A stretch of DNA of 64,000 nucleotides, from assembly GCA_963920765.1 (NCBI GenBank), contig OY987243.1:7192001-7256000 (forward strand), in the 5' to 3' direction. Source of the DNA: Ulota crispa. Taxonomy: Eukaryota > Streptophyta > Bryopsida > Orthotrichales > Orthotrichaceae. The position numbers and the translations under genes are program-made. How positions within the stretch are numbered: the stretch's first letter is position 1; the number at the start of each line of letters is the position of its first letter. Shown piece after piece: positions 1 to 17,875 of this stretch. The notes below the pieces were generated by a model. It saw nothing but the letters and a program-made list of their open reading frames with translations, searched no databases and had not been told where the DNA came from.

Positions 1-7502
<7,502 letters not shown>

Positions 7503-8601
7503 TGTTCCAATGTGCCCTACCTCAGGGTTTATTGCCCCAGAGGAAGGCTGCTTCACAAAATAACCTCACGATTGTTGCTTTACGAGCTGCAGTAACAAAA
7601 AATAGAGCAACTTAAGAGTTCAGAGCTGCAAATTGTTTCACCTCATGACATGTAAGAAAAATATAGAACTGGCGCAGTCATGCCCAGCTCCATCCCACGG
7701 CTGTGTTAAGGATCCGCAACAGACGAATATGAGAAATCACGCAAACTCGTCATGACCTAAAAAATTCATGACCTAAAAGTTTCAGTGTTCAAACGCTTCA
7801 CAAATTCTTGAGGCAGAAGCAAGAAGGTTTGATACGACAAGGGAGAATGTTTAAGTAGGAATTGGTTTCAAGTTCATCGCGATCTCGTAACGATTCATAA
7901 AAGTTTGCCTCTCCTCAGTGAAGCTCATGAACCCTAACCCTAAATCTGAAAGCAGAGAAAAAAAGAGCCATAACAAACGGGGCTTACAGAAACCAGAGCG
8001 TTGTTCCCCAATTGGTAATGACGTAAACGGATTTGTTTGCGATCGCCATTCTCGAGGTACTGCGACAACACGTGAAAATTCGCACTCCTCTCAGCTCCAA
8101 TTACTTGCCCAGCGTGATGAGATGCTTGTGGACGTGACCTTTGGTATTCTATTATGTTGCCCCTTCACTTTCAAGGGTCTAAGTTTCACGTCCTCCCATT
8201 GGGCGTAACGGCTGCCGAACCGCCGACACAAGCCATGACTAGGCCCAATTCGCGTAGAACAGCCTCAAATTCCCACCGACAATACATACCCACTAAACCC
8301 TAAATCCTAAAACCCTAAACCGAAGCGCCATGCTTCCCAAACGTACATAAAAGCACACAGAGTAACTGAACGTAAGCTACTGTAATACCAGACTCCCAGA
8401 CCCATGTCCAGATCCTGTGCCAAATTTGACCAGGAGCCCATATTTTCCGAATAAGGGTTTAACAATGCCAAAAATATCCAGTCACAGAATCTACGCTTTT
8501 TCAGACATTCTACTGACAAGGGGTTTAGGAGAGGAGTGTTGCGCAAGCATGTGAAGCCATAAAGATACTCTTGTCGTGTGCAACTTTCGCAGCAAGGCAT
8601 T
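7503..8601. promoter_or_regulatory. Shared upstream region with telobox clusters
   Basis: This 1.1 kb spacer separates two divergent start codons, the AAA ATPase (minus) and the acetolactate synthase regulatory subunit (plus). It holds telobox-type motifs (AAACCCTA and variants) at about 7,928-7,946 and 8,293-8,322. In plants such motifs are common near transcription starts of housekeeping genes. No convincing third gene lies here; the open frames on both strands lack recognisable protein. Transcription starts cannot be placed from sequence alone. Confidence 0.5.
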
Positions 8602-11600
8602 ATGGCTCTCGCATTACCCCATTCGGTGCCGGTACGCACCAGGGCCTCCTCCTTCTTCAAGTCCGAGTCTTCTTTCTTGTTGAAGACTGCTGCCAGGTTT
8701 GGACCACAGCAGAGTTTGAAGAAGGCGGAGTTGGCGAGGATTGGAGTTCGGTGTGCAGCGATTGAGAAAGCTGCTGAGTTGCCTGCTACTAAAGTGCCGG
8801 ACACTGCTCCCAACAGGTCCGCGCCATGGTGAGTTCCTGGCACGGCTTGTTCCATGCATTTGTTGTCATCGAGGTCATAGCTGTGGAGTTCGGATTCTGC
8901 CCTCTTTGTTGACAAGTTGTGTGCCCTCCCTCCAACAGGGTTCGCAGGTTCACGATTTCGGTGTTCGTGGGGGACGAGAGCGGGATGATCAACAGAATTG
9001 CAGGGGTGATTGCGCGGCGTGGATACAACATCGAATCGTTGGCTGTGGGTCTAAACAAAGACAAGGCTTTGTTTACCATTGTTGTCTCTGGACCTGATCG
9101 TGTTCTGCAACAAGTCATGAAACAGCTCTACAAGCTTGTCAACGTCAAGCAAGTAAGTTAGGAGCCCCTTCTTCTCCCTAACCTGTGAATTTTCTACTTT
9201 TCTTGCCATCATGTACTTCCTCTGTCCCTCTAAAAAGCTCCAAAGCAGACACATTTCTTGTACCACTAAAAAAGCTCCCTTTTGCTGATTCCAAGCGCTG
9301 AGAAAGCGTTTGCCATGTTCAATGATCTCATGGGGGCAAGTTAAGCAATCAGAGAGTATTCCTCTCGTAGCAAACTTGGCCTTGCCCATATGAGGTACCA
9401 TTGTTGCTACTAATCTTTAAATCATCAATCATGAGGAGCTGACAGCATGCACAAATATGGTACTTTTTGCATGGAATTTGGGTGCCCAAACGGCGACATC
9501 AAAATTGGAGATTTTGCATAGATTTGGTAAATGGTATATTGATTCTAGAATGCATGTATCGCTAGCACAAAGATTAAAAACACAGATAATCCTTTACAAG
9601 GAAGCTTTTTGGACGTTTTTAGAGGGATAGTGGGAGTAGCAACTTACGTTCTGGTCTACACGGTCATAATGGGTTGGACGTTTGCAGGTGGCTGACTTGT
9701 CGAAAGAGCCGCGAGTTGAACGCGAGCTGATGCTGTTGAAGGTGAACATTCGCCCAGAACAGCGAGCGGAGGTATGCATGTATGGTCGTAATGAGACAGT
9801 ATACAAGCTCTAGATTGTGCACTTACGGAATCTAAAGTCTTGTATTTTTGTTTCAAGAATACTTTTGAGCTCCTCCAGAATGTTATGAATGCCTTCCAAA
9901 CAAGACATGTACATATTGGCACAATTCTTCTTCAAAGTGCCACTCAATTCCTCTTCTTCTCAATAACTTTACTGTCTATTGTATTTCTTGTTCTCAATAG
10001 TAATACTTTTGTAACCATGTTGCAATGGATAGACTGCACAGATCGTGAAAGTTTGTTACCTTATGTACAACTTGGCATCAGATATTCATGAACTTGTTCT
10101 AACAAGGGCAATTACTCAGGACCCGAAATCTCATACTCTCTGTAGTGCACATGTTTTTTTTAATATTTTATTGACCTTGTGTGTTGCTCCTCAGGTTCTT
10201 GGGCTGGCTGAGATCTTCCGAGCTCGGATTGTGGATGTGGCGGAGGAGTCGCTCACTATTGAGGTAGCTGTTCTTGGTTATCTCATGCACTATAGAATCT
10301 TTTACAATGTGTTAGTTATTGTTTGGAGCAGGGGACTCTCTGGATGTATATTGGGATTACTCGTACTGGAACTGGATACAACATTGAATCACAACTTTAA
10401 TGTAACCTTCAGGTTTCGTCAAATGCTAACAAGTTTAATAAATGAGCCTATATTTTATCATACTGAATTTGCAGGTAACGGGGGATCCGGGTAAGATAGT
10501 TGCCATCCAAGCCACAATGAGCAAGTTCGGTATCAAGGAGCTAGCCCGTACAGGCAAGGTAATATTTGCTTTAGCACACAACTTTCTACAATAAGAACAT
10601 GTTATATTTTAAGTAATGTTTGTAACAATTCGAAATCGTGTCAGAGCTTGACAAAAATACTCTCAACACCATCCAAATTTTATCACCACTGAGATACAAA
10701 TTTACCGCTTTCTGAAGCTGGATGTATTGACTGTGCCATACGTGATGATCCTTGTTGAATTTTCTCTCTACTGTCTTTACTCCAAGAGGAGAGACTAAGC
10801 TATGATTTGTCAATGTAGAAAGTTCTGGTGTCTAATGTAAAAAGAAACATGTATTCAAAGCTGTAGTATCATGTTGGGCTTATCATTCCAAAAAATGAGT
10901 TTCTTATGTTTAGTAGAATTGTGACATGTGGTTTTAGAAAGAGTAACATTTTAAGGTTGGTGTTTAAGGTGTTTAAAATTTTCAGTCAATGAGGTGATTC
11001 TAGTGAGGATTACACGGAGAGAGTCATATAGAAACTAAACATATCTAATGGAGTAGAGATGCTTACAAATTGCTACTAGTTTTTTCTATGAGATCCATGT
11101 TTCTCATGTTTATATGTATCTTGCCCTTGATCTGACTCGTTTGCAGATAGCATTGCGACGAGAGAAGCCTGGTGGAAGAACTATCACAACACAAGATATC
11201 TCAAAGATGAGTTCAGTATCTGATGACGACGATGAAGTTTCACCGCCTCAGGCTGATGCAATTGATACTTTGTTTCCTACCCCAAAAAACTACGACCCCG
11301 CTCCAGATGTAAGAATGAGCACAGGTGTCCTATTATTTTGGTATATTCAATCGTAGTCTTTTGTTTGTTGTCTTCGATTTCAAAAATTCTTTTAGATTCT
11401 ATTGTGCAAATGTCCTAGTTTGCTACGAGATCTCTTTTTGGTTACTAATCTATAAACTTTTGAATGCTGTGTAGGGTGACGTGTATGCAGTGGAGCCAGA
11501 CAATGACGGAGTATGGTACCATCAGGTGTTAGATGCGCATTGGGGTTTAGGCGAAGAAGAGGATGATGTAAGTTAATGCGTATCCTAACCTTCACTCATC

Positions 11601-14059
11601 CTAAACCCTAAACCCTAAACCCTAAACGTTAGAACTCAAAGCCGTAAACCCTCAGCGGTATTCAAGAGATTTTAGCTATCTTACAATTAGCAAGATTTAT
11701 GTTAGAAACTGCCTCAAATGGCAATACAATGGAAACGTTGACTAGTGTTTGGACCAATTTCGCTTAGTCTGTGGTTTGCTTTTACTATCGTGGCAAAATC
11801 CTACTAAGCGTGCTTATTCAAGCACGTACAAGCCGAGCGTTTTAGTGTTTAGGATTTTCAAGTTCTTAATTCAGTTCTTCTTTGACAATTGGAAGAGAGT
11901 TGATAAAATCGTTGTTTTATCTTGGGCAGCCAAGCGGCTTTATCTCGCACACTCTCGACATATTGGTGAATGATGCACCGGGGGTGCTCAATAGAGTAAC
12001 AGGAATCTTTGCTCGGCGAGTATACAATATTCAGGTAGGGTTTGCTTGATGCTCCTCGTCTTTCTATGGCCAAAGGAATTTTGTTTTTTCTTTCTTGAAG
12101 GTTGCTTTTTCTTTCTGCACATGCTGCCCTGTTATGGAGGTTTGTCAGCATGCTTTTAGATTCAAAGATTTTCACAAACAATATTACAATTTGCTTTAGG
12201 ATCGCTAAATACTACTAAACTTGATTCCTTTGTACAGAGTTTAGCAGTTGGACCAGCTGAGACTCCGGGAACCTCACGAATTTTGACAGTAGTCCCGGGT
12301 ACCGACGAATCTATAAAGAAACTGCTCAGCCAACTATCAAAACTTATGGATGTACTTGCGGTCAGTTCACCCTAACCTTGCTTAATAATGCCTTTAAATT
12401 GCCTTGTGGATGTAATTTAAAGAGTTTTTGTTTTTGATCAATTCCAAAATTCGTAGTCTTCATTCTTGGAACTACTTACAATGACGGAAGCCTCCAACTT
12501 GTGCGCTCAATCCCTTTTATTCCTAAAAGACAAAGAAGTTCAAATTGGGCACTCCGTTTCATTTTTATCTATTTTTGACTAATACGTACCATGTTTCTTC
12601 CTTGATTTAGGTTATATAATTTTTCTTTGTTATCTAAATAGTATTTTGGGTCAATCAAAGTGGACATTTTAAGCAAGATCTTCGATGTTTGTGCGTCAAT
12701 CTCTGTTACCATTAATACGTGCTTGCATGAACAGGTACGTGACATTACACATCTGCCCTTTTCAGAAAGAGAATTAATGCTCATAAAGGTTGCTGCTACA
12801 TCTGCTGTCCGTCGTGAGGTTTTAGATGTGGCTGCTATTTTCCGTGCCAAGCCTGTCGATCTCTCCAACCGCACCATAACCCTGGAGGTTTTTTTTCTTG
12901 ACAACACTTTAACCTTGAAGCACTGCTTGTTCATTTCTTCTAGCACATACCTTTAACTCCAAAGTAGCTAAATTTTACATCCTTTTTCTAAATTTTTGAC
13001 GCTGTTACTTATCTAAATGCTGCCATTTTTGGTGTTGTCTATCACACAGCTGACAGGAGATCTTGAGAAGATGGCTGCATTACAGCGATTGTTAGAGCCT
13101 TTCGGTATCCTTGAGGTGAGAATGGCAAGCTGACCCTGTCTTGTAATGCTGTAGCATGCAGCGCTTCTAGGCTCCTGGGCTGTTCTAAAATTTAGGAGTG
13201 TATTTTTTTGGTCCCTATTAGAGTCAGTTTAGTCTGTGTATAACTATCCTGAATCAACCACGTCTAGGTCTTACTAACAACATTAAGTAGTTCTAGAGGG
13301 TGCTTCTGCCTCCCTCGAAAATAAGGACCCTGCTAGCGAGATGCCAATGCCTTTTTACCAAAATTCCTTCCCAGGGAAGGATATTCCATCTTTTGATGGG
13401 ATGTCAGATAATGCTTATGGAGCAAGGAAACCCCTGAGCCACAGAATTTTGGAAAAATTTCATGGATACCCCTGAAGTTTGCAATATTTACATAGAGACC
13501 CCTGCTTTTTCAGAAATTACACAAATACCCTTGGACCATAATTTTTAGGCATTTATTTGTTGTGCTTGTATTTCTTTCATGACCAATGTTGAAAGGAATG
13601 TAATGAAACAAAAACGAAGTAACGTGCGCACAAAGGATGAAAGAAAGTGGCATGCACAACAAAACAAATGCCTGAAAATTCTGGTCCAAGGGTATTTGTG
13701 TAATTTCTGAAAAAGCAGGGGTATCTATGTAAATATTGCAAGCTTCAGGGTATCCATGAAATTTTTCTTAGAATTTTATGTCTTGCTCTTTGCCTCCTAT
13801 CATTAGGATCCTTGGGTGATGAATTGTATTTGAGCAGATTCTCTTTATGAGTTTCTCCACTTATTAGCAAAATTTCCAGCTCTCCATATACATAGTGCTC
13901 TTTATCACATCTTCTATGCAACCTGAATTCCAAGCTAAGCCGAATTTTTGTTTGATATGGCAGGTGGCGAGGACGGGGCGAGTGGCACTTGTGCGTGAAG
14001 GTGGCGTAGACACCAAGTACTTGAGGCAGTTCCAACCTGCAGCCAATATTTTTTTCTAG
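8602..14059 (+). CDS. Acetolactate synthase regulatory (small) subunit, plastid
   Basis: Twelve exons with consistent phase: 8602-8828, 8939-9152, 9688-9771, 10195-10263, 10475-10558, 11147-11308, 11475-11567, 11930-12034, 12238-12360, 12735-12887, 13050-13115, 13964-14059. The protein has a Ser/Ala/Arg-rich transit peptide ([16 protein letters not shown]), then two tandem copies of an ACT domain followed by the small-subunit C-terminal domain. Repeat 1 opens with [19 protein letters not shown] and repeat 2 with [16 protein letters not shown]; each C-domain shows ERELML, an IFRA(R/K) stretch and ARTGK or ARTGR. Two repeats are the plant form; bacteria have one. The family activates the catalytic acetolactate synthase subunit in the chloroplast and confers valine/leucine feedback in branched-chain amino acid synthesis. 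The linker DVYAVEPDN...QVLDAHWG is also typical of the plant protein. The start at 8602 is preferred over the in-frame ATG at 8578 because it begins the transit-like segment. The last intron (848 bp) carries a MITE. The gene looks intact. Confidence 0.96.
11599..11628 (+). repeat. Interstitial telomere-type repeat in intron
   Basis: About four head-to-tail copies of the plant telomere unit (CCCTAAA), inside intron 7 of the acetolactate synthase regulatory subunit gene. It is too short to be a former chromosome end and fits the scattered telobox elements seen elsewhere in the window. Confidence 0.75.
13451..13769. mobile_element. MITE with about 110 bp inverted repeats and 8 bp TSD
   Basis: A 319 bp element in the last intron of the acetolactate synthase regulatory gene. 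The left arm begins GGAAAAATTTCATGGATACC and the right arm ends with its near-perfect complement; the arms run about 110 bp each, so the transcript can fold into a hairpin. The octamer AGAATTTT flanks both sides (13,443-13,450 and 13,770-13,777) and is the likely target-site duplication. An 8 bp duplication suits hAT; such long arms are more common in Mutator-like elements, so the superfamily is open. The same arm sequence bounds the 1.7 kb element at about 30,506-32,183. Confidence 0.85.
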
Positions 14060-16615
14060 CTGTTGAGTAGCCTTGTGTACCTCCATACATTGCCCTTGAG
14101 AGTGGAGAACCTTTTTGTCTGGGATAATTTGTCAGTTGCTTAGATACACACCCTTCCACGTACTAGACATGACACTTTATCTACCTCACAGACATTTACA
14201 GTACTTTTCCTAGAGGTCCTTGTCTTTCATATCTCTGTACTTGTTGTGGACTTACAGATGCACCACTTTGGTACTGAATGAGCGGATGGACAATGGCACC
14301 GCGCAGGCATCATGAACACACCAGAGCAAGCGCTGGTTAACTCCTATGATTGCCTGGTAAGAGTGCTTGGTAAGAGAGAATGTAGCTTTGGAGCTTTTGC
14401 GGCAAAATAAAATTTGATTACAAAAGAATCTTCATTCTTTCAAGTTTTTCATTTCCTCCTTTTTCAAACCTGCTTGAACCGATTCGCTACCTCAGCATAA
14501 AATTTATTATGCCTCTAAGTGTTGAGGCAAGGGATCTTGTTAAATAGCAAACAAAAGCAAACTTTTTCACGACATTTAGATGAATGAAATTTGGTGAACA
14601 CGACAACACCAAGCTTGTAAGTCTGTTTGTTATTTACATATCGGATGCTAGCACTCTTAGGGTACATTCAAACCAAGGGAGATCATATGTGAGGTACAAA
14701 CATTAACCTTGCAAGTTCTAAAGGAGTTTTAAAATATAATTTGTGTGATAATAAGTATATCTCTACAATTGAGAACTTATTCACAGGACGGGGAAAGACA
14801 ACCTTCATGGGTGAGAATGGAATAAGAAGACCCTTTCCTCCGCCATGGTGTTTAACTCTTCATCAGCAAGGCAACCATAAAGTGGTCGATTTCTGTTGAA
14901 TTTTTAGAACCTTTGTTGTTAAACAGTTAAATACTCTCACTACTTCCTTCCAACACCTAAAAACTATTATCAATTATAATCCTCACAAGTTAAGATATAA
15001 CCCACCAGCCATATCATATGCCACATTGGACCAACGTTTAAATTAGACCCTTGGTACAAATAGCAAATGAAAGTTTGAAAACTTAACCTCATATGTTTTG
15101 TGTTTCCTCCTTTGGTGTGGACGTACCTCTGGAGGCTAAGGTAACAACACCACCTTGTTATGGGACCATTGTAATTGTGAACGCTAATTTTGAGAGTTCA
15201 TTAAAGAGAGAAGAATTTCAAAGTATAAGGTAGCAACAAGGGCTCTGTGAGTATCCCCATCTGCATTACCTACTTTGTTGGTGAGTGACAAATTCAAAAA
15301 AATTGGTTATGAGTGACAAAATGATGATTTTGGATGATTGGCATGACGGTTTTTGAGTGCACCATCTCAATATTTAAGAACTCCTCAAATTAGTATTATG
15401 AGCATATGAGCACACTAAAGATTTCACCAAGCATCTTTTTTGGCATCTACTACAAATAACTATACATTTTCAGTTATTTTGGACTTTGAAAAATCTTTAT
15501 GAACAAATGCTTGCAATCGGAACTTTTAAATTGATGCCAATATTTTGTATTTCTTCTTCCTTACGTAACATTTTTATAAAGTTCATCAATTGATTTTCCT
15601 AAAAATCCTTAGTTTCACGCTTATGGGTATTGCAACTTTAATAACTCTTTTTCTGTCTCTTGTGCTTGCAATTGTGGACTCTATTGAATCAGCAATATTT
15701 CTGCTGGAAACTACGGTTATGATGTCCGTCGCTCTCGCAGAGCATGATGCCAGGCAGCGTTTGAAACGCTGAACCTTGCCGCACCCTGCGGCTGGGCGTG
15801 ATATACTTAAATGACAATATCTATTGTCAGTGCTTGTCGATTCTTGTCAGTGATAGTCAGTAATTGAATGTCAGTAATTGTTAGCAATTGTCAGTACGCA
15901 ATATGCAATCATGTCAGGTTAACTCATTAATGGAGAATTGGAGAGCTGTAGGAGTTCCGTGACTTTTTCATCAATGGCTGCAAGCCTGCAACAGGGTGAG
16001 GCAGGGTGGTGATTTATCACTGAGCAGATATCTTGGTTTTGTCGCTGGATTACGTGAAGTCCAAGAATGGTGTTTGAATACTGTATGTAAGTTAAAGATT
16101 TTCTTACAAGCCCAATGTTCAGTAGGTAGAGTATTAAATTCATGTCTTGATTTCAACGCTTCTAGAGGTCAGCATTTATCTATTTATTTAATAGGACATT
16201 TTGGCCTGGGTGTAGGCTTGGAATTGGCTCGGTTACTTGGTGTAACTTACAAGCCAAACATGCACAGATGAAAATGATTGAGGTTTGCACTGGTAACATG
16301 GCTCTTTCTTGACCTCTGCAACTGTCAATCTCGCATAAGCCGAGAAAACAGTGAACAGCAAGCAACACAGTTCTTTCTTAAATGTAAAGTTACAACTTGA
16401 TTAATCAGGCATTGTTGTTTTTGAGGTGATAGATCAAGACTTCATGTTAAGTATGAAGTTTTTAAAGGGTTGCTGAAATTATATGCTTCCTGTATTTGAT
16501 TTGTCTTCAAAAGCAAAAATTCCATCATCATTGGAACAAGTCCACCAACTCAAAATTTCTATATTGCATAGCTGAAGAATATGTTAATAATTAGCAACAA
16601 CAATTATGATATACT
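14060..16615. other. Gene-free stretch between genes
   Basis: Sequence downstream of the acetolactate synthase regulatory gene, presumably its 3' UTR at first, then AT-rich spacer. Short frames near 15,590 and 15,996 show no recognisable domain, splice context or codon bias. A cluster of six or so TGTCAGT-like heptamers lies at about 15,825-15,900. Confidence 0.5.
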
Positions 16616-16619
16616 TTAA

Positions 16620-16690
16620 CCCCTCATTGTTAACAGTTCTCAAAACAAACAAGAATCAAGGCCAAAATTGTCCGCTTAGACAATGAGGGG
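16620..16690. mobile_element. 71 bp piggyBac-type micro-MITE with TTAA flanks
   Basis: The sequence TTAA (16,616-16,619) is followed by CCCCTCATTGT; the right end reads ACAATGAGGGG and is followed at once by TTAA (16,691-16,694). The 11 bp ends are perfect inverted complements. A TTAA duplication with ends starting CCC is the mark of piggyBac transposition. With only 71 bp it can hold nothing beyond the ends, so it must have moved in trans. Confidence 0.8.
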
Positions 16691-16694
16691 TTAA

Positions 16695-17875
16695 TGACTT
16701 GTGGAGATTCTGAGGTTCACCTTGCTGTATAACTTTCACTCAACTTTGTAGCACACAAGTGTTCACAGATGTACCTAAATTCTGTAAAAATTCCTCCCAA
16801 AAACAACTTATAGCAACTAATAGCAGTGGACATTATAGTCAATTTCACAATAAGATGGTAAAGTTAGGATTTCCAAAACAAGCCTAAAATCTAGAATAAC
16901 CAACCAACTCATTGAATAATCCATAATTTATAATTTTTGAAAAATGGGTTTTGAGAATCTTCTTGGTTTTTAGGATCTCTTTTGTTGAAGCTCTCCTCTT
17001 GTCATTATAATTTGACAAATTTACCTGTAGCTACCATAGGGGTATCGAAATTTCTTAGTGGTCTCTTTTCATAGGGACATCAAAATTTCTTACTGGCCTC
17101 CTTTCTACATGTGATCCGTGTGTCACCCAAGAGTTTTATCCTCTACCAAAAAATCCAACTTTCACGCTCACTTATACATCAATCACCCAAAAGTTCTTAT
17201 CCACTAGGGGAAGTTTCAAATCTAACGCCCACCAATGAGAAAACCACAGTGATAAATTTGACTTAGCACGTGATGGAGATTTGCACCGAGCTTGGCAATG
17301 CACATTCTGGCACAATCAACTTTCAGGTGTTGTGAATACTGCAGACTTCAATTGCCGGTCATGGTTTCTCGGTACAGTGCATTAGTGTGCTTAGTTGACT
17401 TGACAAAATTCCAAGTGTCAGGAGTCAGGGCCAGTGCATATTGGGTTCAAACTTTGAGGTACAGAGGACAACCAATATAAAGCTCAGAAAAAGCTTTCTT
17501 ATCTGCAAGCTTGCCGCACTCCGGATTTCGCAACATAACTTAACTTACTTTTCAAATCCAATAAAACTTATCCCATTCTCTGTAACTTCAATGGTGACTC
17601 GGCCTGTCAAATTCCATCATTTGAGGCGATCACGCTTTTCGAAGCTTTTCTTGTGGGAAGAGCAATAACTATTCTCACGTATGAAACAAGGCGCAGAGGG
17701 CGAGAGTGATGATGACGAGTTTTCCAATGCAAGTAATGGCGGAGTAATCATGAACTTGTCGTTTACCTTGAAAGCATAAATATGAATTCCATTAACTTAC
17801 TTGCATGCTGCTCAGTCTAGGGATTATCAAACAAGCTCCATCGCCGTAGTCACATTAATCTTTAGAGTTTTGACG
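16695..17875. other. Spacer upstream of the secreted-protein gene
   Basis: AT-rich spacer with no supported gene. Two diverged copies of a sequence of about 55 bp (core ATCRAAATTTCTTA) lie at about 17,035-17,105. The last few hundred bases should hold the promoter of the following gene, but no convincing core element was identified. Confidence 0.4.

Noticed and set aside
8307-8915. 202-residue minus-strand frame
   Set aside because: Overlaps exon 1 of the acetolactate synthase regulatory gene antisense and the shared upstream region; no domain.
15996-16271. 91-residue frame between genes
   Set aside because: No domain, no splice context, surrounded by AT-rich spacer.
16616-16694. A rho-independent-like hairpin or microRNA precursor
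   Set aside because: The TTAA flanks and CCCC ends fit a transposon better; the stem is only 11 bp.
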